Shown: piece by piece, positions 1 through 9,382 of the stretch
Layout of the letters: each line of letters begins with the position of its first letter
Numbering within the stretch: the stretch's first letter is position 1
Source: Sphingobacteriaceae bacterium
GTDB lineage: Bacteria > Bacteroidota > Bacteroidia > Sphingobacteriales > Sphingobacteriaceae
Assembly: GCA_947463785.1 (NCBI GenBank)
Contig: CANHRG010000002.1
Coordinates: forward strand, 1-64,000
Length of the DNA stretch: 64,000 nt
Direction: 5' to 3'
The notes under the pieces: generated by a model
Told to the model about the DNA's origin: nothing
The model's input: the letters and a program-made list of their open reading frames with translations, nothing else
Databases searched by the model: none
Made by a program: the position numbers and the translations under genes

Positions 1-855
1 ACGAATACAAAAATCACCTACGATGCAAACGGACTGATTACAGGAGGTGCACAAGCAACAGCAACAGACATTTCGAATGCAGCCTCAGGGAACATCACTG
101 CAACCACGGTACAAGGAGCGCTGAACGAATTGGATACGAAGAAACTAGCTGGAATAGGAACAGTCAATTATTTGCCTAAATTCACTAACGGCTCTAATTT
201 AGGGAATAGCCAAATTTTTGATAATGGTACAAATGTTGGAATAGGAACAATTACACCAACAGCTAAATTGCAAGTCGCCGGAAATATTAGTTCTACAGGT
301 AATATAACTGCCAGTGGAAATATTAGTGCAAACATTATTACTGCTGCTACAAGTTTTACTTCTTCAAGTATAATTGCTACCACAAGTATTACTTCACCAA
401 GTATTATTGCTACTGGAAATATTAATGCCGGTGGTGATTTAGTTGTTGGTGGTGCAATAACTGCTACGGGTGATATAAGCACTAATGGTGCTTTTATTGC
501 TTCAGACATACGCTTAAAAAGAAAGGTAGTTCCTGTTAGTGGTGCAATCCAAACGATTGAGCAGTTGGTTCCGGTAAGCTATGAGAAAAAAAGTAGTATT
601 GATTCGGATGATTATAAGTCTAAAGAAATAGGATTCATTGCTCAGGAGGTGAGGAAAATATTGCCTGTCTTAGTTTATGAGAGAAATGATCAATATAAAA
701 CCCTTTCACTTAACTATACTGCTTTAATACCGTTGTTGACCAAAGCGATTCAGGAACAGCAAGAATTGATTCTAAAACAAGATAATAAAATAGAAGAACT
801 TACTGGGAGAATTGAAAAACTAGAAAAACTATTCGAACAAAAAAATAATAAATAA
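1..855 (+). CDS. Surface/tail-fibre-like protein with C-terminal intramolecular chaperone (peptidase S74) domain; 5' end cut by window
   Basis: Frame is open back to base 1 (TNTKITYDANGLITGGAQATATDISNAASG...VQGALNELDTKK). Low-complexity ITATGNISA repeats are followed by SDIRLKRKV...EIGFIAQEVRKILP, typical of S74 chaperone domains. Confidence 0.8.
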   Translation, partial: TNTKITYDANGLITGGAQATATDISNAASGNITATTVQGALNELDTKKLAGIGTVNYLPKFTNGSNLGNSQIFDNGTNVGIGTITPTAKLQVAGNISSTGNITASGNISANIITAATSFTSSSIIATTSITSPSIIATGNINAGGDLVVGGAITATGDISTNGAFIASDIRLKRKVVPVSGAIQTIEQLVPVSYEKKSSIDSDDYKSKEIGFIAQEVRKILPVLVYERNDQYKTLSLNYTALIPLLTKAIQEQQELILKQDNKIEELTGRIEKLEKLFEQKNNK

Positions 856-898
856 AGATCAATATGCTTCTGCTAGCATAAATTCACTGGGACTTTGT

Positions 899-2365
899 TT
901 ACAACTCCTTCCTCAACCTCGCCACCGGAATATTCATCGCTTCGCGGTATTTAGCCACGGTGCGGCGGGCAATGTTGTAGCCTTTTTCTTTCAAAATTTC
1001 AGTAAGGCGCTCATCGGCTAGCGGATTTCGTTTATCCTCGTTGCCAATGCATTCTTCCAGAATCTTTTTCACTTCTTTGTTCGAAACCTCTTCTCCGCTT
1101 TCTAGCTGAATACCTTCAGAGAAGAAGGACTTGAGCAGAAAAGTGCCAAATTCGGTTTGCACGTACTTGGAATTAGCCACTCTTGAAACCGTAGAAATAT
1201 CCATGCCAATTTGCTCGGCAATATCTTTCAAAATCATGGGTTTCAGGTTGCGTTCATCGCCGGTCAAAAAATACTCGTATTGAAAATGCATAATGGCATT
1301 CATTGTCTTTAGCAAGGTCTGCTGGCGTTGTTTAATCGCATCAATAAACCATTTGGCCGAATCCAATTTTTGTTTTACAAACTGTACCGCCTCACGCATT
1401 TTTTTATCCGTTTTGGCTGCTTTATCGTAATGCTGGAACATTTCCTGGTACGAACGACTCACTCTCAATTCAGGGGCATTTCTGGCATTCAGCGTTAAAA
1501 TCAGCACCCCATCATTGTTGTAAATGTGGAAATCAGGAATAATTTGCAATTCCTTGGTGTTTGCTTCAGAGCTGTCTCCTGGTTTAGGATTTAATTTCAG
1601 AATTTCCTGAATGACTTCCTTTAGCTCGCCAGAGCTCATGTTTAGCGATTTTTCGAGTTTATCGTAATGTTTACGGGTAAACTCATCTAAATGTTGTTCT
1701 ACAATTCCGATGGCTTTTTGAATACTCCGGCTAGGTTCTTTTTTGCGTAATTGAATTAACAGACACTCCTGCAAATCGCGGGCAGCAACACCAGCCGGAT
1801 CAAAGGACTGAATCACTTTGAGGACTTCTTCAACTTCGTCTTCATCCGCAAACACATTCTGCGAAAAGGCTAAATCGTCAATTAAGGATAAAATCGGACG
1901 TCGTAAATAACCATCGTCGTCTAAACTGCCAATAATTTGCTTGCCAATTAGAAAATCTTTTTCAGCTAGGGGAACTAAATCCAGCTGGGCCTGCAGGTTT
2001 TCAAAAAAAGAGCGTTGTACGGCAAAGGGTATTTCCCTTCGTTCATCTTCCTCTTCTCCATTTTGATCGTATTTGGAACCATAATCGTTGATATTATCTT
2101 CCTGCAGGTAATCGTCTACGTTAAATTCCTCAAATTCTTCCTGCTGCTCTGAGGAGTTGAAATCGTCTTCATCATGATCCGGATATTCTTCAGCTACCTC
2201 ATTCATATTGGTTAAACTTAGATCTTCCAGGGCAGGATTCTCCTCCAATTCCTCCTTAATACGGGTGTCTAATGCAACCGTAGGAATCTGCAGCAATTTG
2301 ATAAATTGAATTTGCTGGGGAGATAGCTTTTGAAGGAGTTTTTGTTGGAGATGTTGTTTTAACAT
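899..2365 (-). CDS. rpoN: RNA polymerase sigma-54 factor
   Basis: N-terminal Q-rich LKQHLQQKLLQKLSPQQIQFIKLLQ and C-terminal ARRTVAKYREAMNIPVARLRK (RpoN box). Confidence 0.97.
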   Translation of the reverse strand: MLKQHLQQKLLQKLSPQQIQFIKLLQIPTVALDTRIKEELEENPALEDLSLTNMNEVAEEYPDHDEDDFNSSEQQEEFEEFNVDDYLQEDNINDYGSKYDQNGEEEDERREIPFAVQRSFFENLQAQLDLVPLAEKDFLIGKQIIGSLDDDGYLRRPILSLIDDLAFSQNVFADEDEVEEVLKVIQSFDPAGVAARDLQECLLIQLRKKEPSRSIQKAIGIVEQHLDEFTRKHYDKLEKSLNMSSGELKEVIQEILKLNPKPGDSSEANTKELQIIPDFHIYNNDGVLILTLNARNAPELRVSRSYQEMFQHYDKAAKTDKKMREAVQFVKQKLDSAKWFIDAIKQRQQTLLKTMNAIMHFQYEYFLTGDERNLKPMILKDIAEQIGMDISTVSRVANSKYVQTEFGTFLLKSFFSEGIQLESGEEVSNKEVKKILEECIGNEDKRNPLADERLTEILKEKGYNIARRTVAKYREAMNIPVARLRKEL

Positions 2366-2482
2366 AGAAGCGTATTGTGCAAAATTACATTAAATAGCAG
2401 AATTTAAACTCATAATCGCGTTGAATTATTATACCGATTTGAGTGCAATAAATTGTAGTTTTGCATCAAATCGCAATACAAT

Positions 2483-2893
2483 ATGGGATTTATAAAAGAA
2501 TTTAAGGAGTTTGCCATGCGTGGCAACGTTATCGATCTGGCCGTCGGGGTAATTGTGGGTGCCTCATTCGGAAAGATTGTGAATTCCTTGGTTGACGATG
2601 TAATTATGCCGCCAATTGGCTATTTATTGGGTGGAATTGATTTTGCAAACAAAAAGATTGTGCTGCAAGCGGCAAATGAGTCGAGAAAGATCTCAGAAGT
2701 AGCTATTAAGTACGGCAGTTTTGTAAATTCAGTAATTCAGTTCACTATTATTGCATTTTGTGTGTTTTTACTAATTAAATTTATCAATACCTTGCAACGT
2801 AAATTGGGTGAAAGTGACGAAAAAGCACCGCTAAGCAAGGAAGAAAAGCTGTTGACTGAAATCAGAGATCTACTTAAAAAGCAGAAAAACTAA
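2483..2893 (+). CDS. mscL: Large-conductance mechanosensitive channel
   Basis: MGFIKEFKEFAMRGNVIDLAVGVIVGASFGKIVNSLVDDVIMPP; 136 aa. Confidence 0.97.
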   Translation: MGFIKEFKEFAMRGNVIDLAVGVIVGASFGKIVNSLVDDVIMPPIGYLLGGIDFANKKIVLQAANESRKISEVAIKYGSFVNSVIQFTIIAFCVFLLIKFINTLQRKLGESDEKAPLSKEEKLLTEIRDLLKKQKN

Positions 2894-2905
2894 TTTTTTC
2901 TAAAA

Positions 2906-2936
2906 TTTGAATTAAAAAAAAACTACGCTATATTTG
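2906..2936 (+). promoter_or_regulatory. Bacteroidota-type promoter of rpmH
   Basis: TTTG (2906-2909), 19 bp spacer, TATATTTG (2929-2936); matches the TTTG/TAnnTTTG consensus. Confidence 0.6.
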
Positions 2937-2973
2937 CACTCTTGTTTTTCAAGAGCCATAAGTATAAGAAGTC

Positions 2974-3132
2974 ATGAAAAGAACATTTCAGCCATCCCAA
3001 AGAAAAAGAAGAAACAAACACGGTTTCAGAGAGCGTATGTCAACTGCAAACGGAAGACGGGTTTTGGCTTCTAGAAGGGCTAAAGGAAGAAAAAGACTGA
3101 CCGTATCTGACGAGCGTCGTCACAAAGCATAA
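2974..3132 (+). CDS. rpmH: 50S ribosomal protein L34 (missing from the ORF track because it is short)
   Basis: Read directly: ATG...TAA encoding [52 protein letters not shown]. Confidence 0.97.
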   Translation: MKRTFQPSQRKRRNKHGFRERMSTANGRRVLASRRAKGRKRLTVSDERRHKA

Positions 3133-3137
3133 TTTTT

Positions 3138-3200
3138 GATTGCTTGCCGCTTTCGCGGGATAGCAGATCAGAAATTCATTCTGAACCAGCTCAGGCAATC
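3138..3200 (+). other. Predicted three-way-junction RNA/DNA fold between rpmH and rnpA
   Basis: P1 GATTGCTTG/CAGGCAATC (3138-3146/3192-3200), P2 CCGC-TTTC-GCGG (3147-3158), P3 AGC...GCT closing TCAGAA-ATTCA-TTCTGA (3162-3191). Confidence 0.6.
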
Positions 3201-3203
3201 AAG

Positions 3204-3602
3204 ATGTATACCTTTACTAAAGAAGAACGTTTATGTAGTCAAAAGCTTTTAGATGAGCTTTACCATAAAGGTTCTTCTTTTTTGTTATACCCATTTTCGG
3301 TAATCTGGTTGCCTCAAGAGCCAGTAGCCAAGCCAGTTCAAGTCGTATTGCAAGTTCCTAAACGAAGATTCAAGCACGCCGTAGATCGAAATTACATCCG
3401 TCGCCGGATGCGTGAAATTTACCGTTTACACAAATCCGAATTGCTGTATCCGTTTCTGAAATCAGATCAAACACTTTTGCTGGGTATTAGCTACATAGGT
3501 AAAGAGTTACCCGAATACGCTTTTATGGACTCGAAGCTGAAAGAAGTGTTCAAAAAATTAGTGAAAGAAATAGCCTTGAAGCAGGAAGGAGAACCGAGCT
3601 GA
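3204..3602 (+). CDS. rnpA: Ribonuclease P protein component
   Basis: [23 protein letters not shown]...[24 protein letters not shown]; follows rpmH. ATG at 3204 preferred over the upstream TTG at 3144. Confidence 0.95.
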   Translation: MYTFTKEERLCSQKLLDELYHKGSSFLLYPFSVIWLPQEPVAKPVQVVLQVPKRRFKHAVDRNYIRRRMREIYRLHKSELLYPFLKSDQTLLLGISYIGKELPEYAFMDSKLKEVFKKLVKEIALKQEGEPS

Positions 3603-3820
3603 TGCGTTTCTTTACGTACATTTTCTTGTTTTTCATCAAGTTATACCAATACTTATTATCGCCATTACTTGGGGCCTCTTGCCGCTATACACCTACCTGT
3701 TCACAATATGGGGTAGAAGCCATTCAAAAACATGGTCCATTTAAAGGAGGATGGTTAACTTTGAAACGTATAGGCCGTTGTCACCCCTGGGGTGGGCATG
3801 GTCATGATCCAATTCCCTGA
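3602..3820 (+). CDS. yidD: Membrane protein insertion efficiency factor
   Basis: [59 protein letters not shown]. Confidence 0.97.
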   Translation: MRFFTYIFLFFIKLYQYLLSPLLGASCRYTPTCSQYGVEAIQKHGPFKGGWLTLKRIGRCHPWGGHGHDPIP

Positions 3821-3829
3821 TAGAAACAC

Positions 3830-4507
3830 ATGTCGCTGATACTTCAACTAGAAACTGCTACCCGCTCTTGTTCGGTCGCCTTGGCCGAGAATGGTGTTTT
3901 ATTGGCTAAAAAAGAAAAAAATGAGGCCAATATCCATGCGCAAAGCATCACTTTGTTTATCGAAGAATTGATGCAAAGCTGTGGCAAAGCATTTACTGAT
4001 TTGAGTGCCGTGGCGGTGAGTATGGGTCCGGGATCATATACCGGTTTGCGAATTGGTGTTTCAGCGGCTAAAGGCTTGTGCTACGCCTTAGATATCCCGC
4101 TTATTGCGGTATCTACTTTGGCTTCCATGGCATCGGCAAAGCAAAATCAAACGCAGTTTAACACCTTACTTTGCCCGATGATTGATGCCCGACGCATGGA
4201 GGTGTACATGGCCTTATTTGATCAAAATTTAAATTTAAAAGTGCCTGTTAAAGCGCAAATTTTAGATGAACAAACCTTTGACGAATTTTTAAACGACCAT
4301 CAAATTCTCATTTTTGGTGACGGTGCCGATAAGTGCAAGGGCTTATTTACTGCTCCAGAATTTCATTTTAACGAGCATGTAAACTCCGCTGCCGATATGA
4401 CACCTTTGGCTTACCAGGCTTATCAAGCTCAAAATTTTGTCGATTTAGCCTATTTTGAGCCTTTTTATCTGAAAGATTTTATCGCAACACAGCCTAAGAA
4501 TGCGTAA
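3830..4507 (+). CDS. tsaB: tRNA (adenosine(37)-N6)-threonylcarbamoyltransferase complex dimerization subunit TsaB
   Basis: ILQLETATRSCSVALAENG...VSMGPGSYTGLRIGVSAAKGLCYAL. Confidence 0.95.
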   Translation: MSLILQLETATRSCSVALAENGVLLAKKEKNEANIHAQSITLFIEELMQSCGKAFTDLSAVAVSMGPGSYTGLRIGVSAAKGLCYALDIPLIAVSTLASMASAKQNQTQFNTLLCPMIDARRMEVYMALFDQNLNLKVPVKAQILDEQTFDEFLNDHQILIFGDGADKCKGLFTAPEFHFNEHVNSAADMTPLAYQAYQAQNFVDLAYFEPFYLKDFIATQPKNA

Positions 4508-4534
4508 TTTAGTACGTCTTAGCCGTTGCGATAC

Positions 4535-4912
4535 ATGAAGAATAAACTACTCTTTTTTGCTGGTCTTTTTGGTTCATTAGGTGTAATTTTTGGTGCTTTT
4601 GGTGCTCATGCCTTAAAAGCAATCCTTACCGAACAAGCTCTAGCCAATTGGCAAACGGCCGTACAGTATCAGTTCATCCATAGCTTGGCACTTTTATTCT
4701 TGTCGGCCCAACCTGAAACCAAGCAAATTAGAATGGCTTCCTGGTTTTTTGTCTTTGGTATTCTACTCTTCAGCGGGTCGTTGTATCTATTATCGCTGCG
4801 AGATATTCTTGCTCTTCCGCTCTCATTTCTTGGCCCCATCACACCCATTGGAGGTTTGTTTTTTACTGCTGGGTGGCTGATTTTGTTTTTTTCCGGATTG
4901 AAAAAGAGCTAA
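4535..4912 (+). CDS. DUF423 family small membrane protein
   Basis: GSLGVIFGAFGAHALKAILTEQALANWQTAVQYQFIHSLALL; ATG at 4535 preferred over the TTG at 4526. Confidence 0.9.
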   Translation: MKNKLLFFAGLFGSLGVIFGAFGAHALKAILTEQALANWQTAVQYQFIHSLALLFLSAQPETKQIRMASWFFVFGILLFSGSLYLLSLRDILALPLSFLGPITPIGGLFFTAGWLILFFSGLKKS

Positions 4913-7393
4913 ATGTTATCCTTTAATGCCGATACAGTAGAGCGACGTACCTTATTTGTTGAGGTGATTTTGCCGTTGGCCATTTCCAAAGCTTATACGT
5001 ATCGGGTACCTTTTGAGCTTAATCAACAAATTGAAATTGGAAAACGCGTAGTAGTTCAATTTGGTAAAAGCAAAATATACACCGCAGTTATTTATCAAAT
5101 TTCAGAACAACCACCGCAAGGTTACGATGCCAAATATTTGATCGATGTATTGGATGAAAAACCCATTGTTACTGCTAATCAATTGCGTTTATGGGAGTGG
5201 ATGGCTAACTATTACCTCTGCACCTTAGGCGAGGTAATGCAAGCAGCATTGCCTTCAGCCTTAAAACTGGCCTCTGAAACTAAAATTGTAAAAAATACCG
5301 ATACCACTTTCGATAAATCGGAGCTGAATGACAAGGAGTTTTTGATTTTAGATGCGCTGGACATTCAACCCGAATTGAGTGTGGGAGATATTAGTAAAAT
5401 CCTTGGCCAAAAGACGGTTTTTCCAGTTTTGAGGGGATTATTGGCTCAAGGAATAATTTTGGTTTCGGAAGAGATTGTAGAGAAATACCAAGCTCGAAAA
5501 AAAACATACATTAAACTGAGTGCTTTCTACGACGACCCTGAAAATAGAAAACAGCTTTTCGAGATCTTAGAACGAGCACCTAAGCAATTGGATCTCGTGC
5601 TTTCGTATATCCAACTACGTAAAAATCAAGCCGAAATTAGTAAGGCAGATTTGTTAGAAACGAGCGGTTCAAGTGCTGCAGCCGTTAAAGCACTTATTGA
5701 AAAAGAGGTACTGATAGCTTATGAGAAAGAAGTAAGCCGTTTGCAAAGCCATGAGGAGGATCTTAACGCGGATTTGAATTTAAATGAAGTACAGGAAGAT
5801 GCGTTAAGTCTTATTAATGAGCAACATCAGTATAATGACGTTTCTTTGCTATACGGAGTAACCGCTTCGGGTAAAACGGCCATTTACATTCGTTTAATCG
5901 AACAATACCTAGCCCAACAGAAACAAGTACTCTATTTATTGCCCGAAATTGGCTTAACTACCCAAATCATCCAGCGCTTAAAGCAGTATTTTGGGAATCA
6001 GATTGGCGTTTACCACTCCAAATTTAGCGATCAGGAGCGTGCAGAGATTTGGCAAAAAGTGTTGTCTGGAGAGTATCGGATTATACTCGGTGCCCGATCA
6101 TCGGTTTTTCTACCTTTCCAGGATTTAGGCTTAATTGTGGTAGATGAGGAGCATGAAAATTCGTATAAACAATTTGACCCTGCACCGCGTTATCATGCCA
6201 GAGACACCGCTATCGCTTTAGCGGCTCAACACCAATGCAAGGTTGTATTAGGATCTGCTACTCCCAGTTTGGAGAGTTTTTACAATGCCAAAATCGGCAA
6301 GTATGGCTTAGTGACTTTAACCGAGCGCTATGGTGGCGTTCAGCTGCCCGACATTCAAGTTGTATCCATCGCGGAGGAGACGAAACGCAGAACCATGCAA
6401 TCCCATTTCACCAGCGTTTTGCTCGAGGAGATGAAGGCTGCCTTATCCCGCAAGGAACAAATTATATTGTTCCAGAACCGTAGGGGTTATGCACCTGTTC
6501 TGGTATGCCATACGTGTGGGTTTAGCCCCAAATGCATGCACTGTGATGTTAGTTTAACCTACCATAAAAGCAGCGGACAATTGCATTGTCACTATTGTGG
6601 CTATCGACAAGAGTTGGTGGCGGCTTGCCCGGCTTGTGGATCGGCAAAGATTGAGCAGAAAGGCTTTGGAACCGAGAAAGTGGAAGATGAATTGAGTTTG
6701 ATTTTTCCCGAAGCCCGAATTGCTCGTATGGATTTAGACTCTACACGGAGCAAAAATGGCTTTCAACAATTACTCAACGATTTTGAGGATAGCCGTATTG
6801 ATATTTTGGTAGGAACGCAAATGGTAGCCAAGGGACTGGATTTTGAGAAAGTAAGTACCATTGGTATTATCAATGCCGACGCGATGCTCAATTACCCTGA
6901 TTTCAGAGCTTTTGAACGTAGTTTTCAATTAATGGCTCAAGTAGCCGGTAGGGCAGGAAGACGAAATAAACGCGGAAAAGTTATTATTCAGGCTTACGAT
7001 ACGCATCATCGGGTATTACAACAGGTTATTGAGCATGATTATCAGGGCTTATTTGAAACTGAGCTCATGGAGCGTTGTAATTACCATTATCCGCCCCTGT
7101 ATCGTTTAATTAATCTCGATATTAAACATAAAGATCAGGGTAAACTGTATCAAATTGCCGATTATTTGGCAAAAGTATTGCGCCAGCAGTTTGGCGATCG
7201 GGTTTTAGGTCCGGAGGCACCTTTAGTAAGCCGAATTCGTAATTATTACATCCAAACCTTATTGCTGAAAGTGGAGAAGAAAGGCGTTTCGGTACAGAAA
7301 GTAAAAACCAACCTTCAGGAAATTCTTAAAAAATTTGAAGCAGAAAGCTTGGCCAAGGGAAGTATTATTCAAATAGATGTTGATCCTTATTAA
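4913..7393 (+). CDS. priA: Primosomal replication protein N' (helicase PriA)
   Basis: GVTASGKTAIYIRLIEQYL, DEEHENSYKQ, CHTCGFSPKCMHCD zinc motifs, VAGRAGRR. Confidence 0.97.
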   Translation: MLSFNADTVERRTLFVEVILPLAISKAYTYRVPFELNQQIEIGKRVVVQFGKSKIYTAVIYQISEQPPQGYDAKYLIDVLDEKPIVTANQLRLWEWMANYYLCTLGEVMQAALPSALKLASETKIVKNTDTTFDKSELNDKEFLILDALDIQPELSVGDISKILGQKTVFPVLRGLLAQGIILVSEEIVEKYQARKKTYIKLSAFYDDPENRKQLFEILERAPKQLDLVLSYIQLRKNQAEISKADLLETSGSSAAAVKALIEKEVLIAYEKEVSRLQSHEEDLNADLNLNEVQEDALSLINEQHQYNDVSLLYGVTASGKTAIYIRLIEQYLAQQKQVLYLLPEIGLTTQIIQRLKQYFGNQIGVYHSKFSDQERAEIWQKVLSGEYRIILGARSSVFLPFQDLGLIVVDEEHENSYKQFDPAPRYHARDTAIALAAQHQCKVVLGSATPSLESFYNAKIGKYGLVTLTERYGGVQLPDIQVVSIAEETKRRTMQSHFTSVLLEEMKAALSRKEQIILFQNRRGYAPVLVCHTCGFSPKCMHCDVSLTYHKSSGQLHCHYCGYRQELVAACPACGSAKIEQKGFGTEKVEDELSLIFPEARIARMDLDSTRSKNGFQQLLNDFEDSRIDILVGTQMVAKGLDFEKVSTIGIINADAMLNYPDFRAFERSFQLMAQVAGRAGRRNKRGKVIIQAYDTHHRVLQQVIEHDYQGLFETELMERCNYHYPPLYRLINLDIKHKDQGKLYQIADYLAKVLRQQFGDRVLGPEAPLVSRIRNYYIQTLLLKVEKKGVSVQKVKTNLQEILKKFEAESLAKGSIIQIDVDPY

Positions 7394-7429
7394 ACCCTTT
7401 TTATTTTTGCCCCAAGAGATAGTTTAGAG

Positions 7430-8086
7430 ATGGCTTATAAGTTGATAGATAATTACAGGGAACAGGGAGCACGTAAAAAATTGGTGGCCTTGATGCGTGA
7501 GCGGGGTATTGCCGACGAGCGGGTTTTGGCTGCTATGGCCAAAGTGCCCCGACACTTTTTCTTTGATGAAACTTTCTGGAATCAGGCTTATAAAGATATC
7601 GCTTTCCCTATTGGTGACGGCCAAACCATTTCACAACCCTACACGGTAGCCTATCAAACGGAATTATTGCATGTTCGAAAAGGGAATAAGGTTTTGGAAA
7701 TTGGCACCGGATCGGGTTACCAAACTTGTATTTTATTAGAGCTTGGGGCTAAAGTGTATACGATTGAGCGTCAGGAAAATCTCTATAAACGAACTAAAGA
7801 AACCTTGCCTAAAATGGGCTATAACCCTGAGTTTTTTCTAGGTGATGGTTCCATGGGTATACCTGAACATGCGCCCTACGATCAAATTATTGTAACTGCC
7901 GGAGCTCCAATTGTGCCTGAGGCATTGCTAAAGCAATTAAAAATTGGTGGAATCTTGGTGATCCCGGTAGGAGATACCAAAGAGCAAAAAATGGTTACGG
8001 TACTTCGTGTTTCTGAAACTGAATACGAGAAAATAGTTTTAGACACCTTTCGCTTTGTACCGCTGGTGGGTGACCAAGCCTGGTAA
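7430..8086 (+). CDS. pcm: Protein-L-isoaspartate O-methyltransferase
   Basis: VPRHFFFDE...DGQTISQPYTVAYQTELL...VLEIGTGSGYQTCILLELG. Confidence 0.95.
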   Translation: MAYKLIDNYREQGARKKLVALMRERGIADERVLAAMAKVPRHFFFDETFWNQAYKDIAFPIGDGQTISQPYTVAYQTELLHVRKGNKVLEIGTGSGYQTCILLELGAKVYTIERQENLYKRTKETLPKMGYNPEFFLGDGSMGIPEHAPYDQIIVTAGAPIVPEALLKQLKIGGILVIPVGDTKEQKMVTVLRVSETEYEKIVLDTFRFVPLVGDQAW

Positions 8087-8087
8087 T

Positions 8088-8537
8088 TTAGCGTTTCAAT
8101 ACCCGCTGCAGCTCAATCTTAGTGTCACGTTCTTTAATGCTTTCGCGTTTGTCGAAAAGCTTTTTACCTTGAGCTAGGCCGATTACCAGTTTGGCAAAAC
8201 CACGATCGCTAATAAAGATTTTTAAGGGAATGATTGTAAAGCCTTTTTCTTCACTTTTAGCCTTGAGTTTGCCTAACTCTTTTTTGTTGAGTAGCAGTAC
8301 GCGGTCGCGTTTGGCTTCGTGGTTGTAAAATGAACCGTGTGAATATTCGGCAATGTGCATGTTTCGTACATACAGCTGATTGTTCAAAAATGCACAAAAC
8401 GCATCGTTAATGTTCGCTTTACCCTCACGAATCGATTTGATTTCGGTTCCCAGCAACTTGATTCCAGCAACAAACTCTTCGAGAATATGGTACTCGAAGT
8501 AAGCTTTTTTGTTTTTGATGTTCAAATCGCTGGCCAT
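8088..8537 (-). CDS. smpB: SsrA-binding protein
   Basis: NKKAYFEYHILEEFVAGIKLLGTEIKSIREGKANINDAF...DKRESIKERDTKIELQRVLK. Confidence 0.97.
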   Translation of the reverse strand: MASDLNIKNKKAYFEYHILEEFVAGIKLLGTEIKSIREGKANINDAFCAFLNNQLYVRNMHIAEYSHGSFYNHEAKRDRVLLLNKKELGKLKAKSEEKGFTIIPLKIFISDRGFAKLVIGLAQGKKLFDKRESIKERDTKIELQRVLKR

Positions 8538-8552
8538 GGTGCAAATATCCGT

Positions 8553-9377
8553 TTAATATCGGAAAGAAATGCCGGCGAAATAAACTTTATCAGTGTTTTT
8601 AGTGAGCCCGTAATTGAAACCCAGGTCAAATTTGAGGTCTTCATTTGCCTGATACGAAATTCCGCCATTAAAATGGGCATCAAATGCTTTCTCGTCGTGT
8701 AGGTAGGTATAATACCCCTCTACAAATCCATTCCATTTTTCACTCAGGTCTTTAGCAAACGTGATCGAATTGAGCCATAAGGTTTGGTAGCCCGATTCGC
8801 TTTTCTGCAATTCAAATTGTCCTTGCGCCCCCATACCCCAGCCGTTGTTTAAATCCATGGCGAATGGAAAAATGATTCCTCCCTCAATACTTTGGTGTTC
8901 AACAAACCTTCCAGTTGGGAGCTTGATGTAAGGCATTGCCGCTAAAGCCGTTTTCCCAGCATCGTTTCCCCAAAGATTTTGTTTATACCGGAGACTAATG
9001 GATCCAAATCCGCTTTTTTTGATGCTTGTGCCTAAATTGTCCGTAAACTTATCTACTACATAGTTTTCAACTACTACTTGGAAATCGGCCGAATGAGTCA
9101 AGCCAATTTTCAAGTTGATCAGGTTAAAGTAGTTTTGGATGCTTTTACCGGTTTCTTGTCGATTTCGGACTTGCTTAAACAAGTCGGTTTCCAATTGAAA
9201 ATGACCTGCATCAACTGAATAAGCACTTTCTGTAATATCTGGTCGGTCTGTTTCCATATCCCGCATCTGGTTGCGTGGTGTAGGATTAAAAATGGTGTAT
9301 TTCTTTGTGTTACTTTGAGCTAGGCTCAACTGCTGAACCAGTGAAATTACAAAGGCAATCAGTATAATTTTTCTCAT
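8553..9377 (-). CDS. Outer-membrane beta-barrel transporter-like protein (MetA-pathway-of-phenol-degradation-like)
   Basis: Signal peptide; METDRPDITESAYSVDAGHFQLETDLF; alternating beta-strands ending in Y/F; C-terminal ISFRY. Confidence 0.75.
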   Translation of the reverse strand: MRKIILIAFVISLVQQLSLAQSNTKKYTIFNPTPRNQMRDMETDRPDITESAYSVDAGHFQLETDLFKQVRNRQETGKSIQNYFNLINLKIGLTHSADFQVVVENYVVDKFTDNLGTSIKKSGFGSISLRYKQNLWGNDAGKTALAAMPYIKLPTGRFVEHQSIEGGIIFPFAMDLNNGWGMGAQGQFELQKSESGYQTLWLNSITFAKDLSEKWNGFVEGYYTYLHDEKAFDAHFNGGISYQANEDLKFDLGFNYGLTKNTDKVYFAGISFRY

Positions 9378-9382
9378 TATGT

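Noticed and set aside
168-509. 113-aa antisense ORF in the S74 protein gene
   Set aside because: Low-complexity mirror of the repeat-coding strand; no start context or homology signature.
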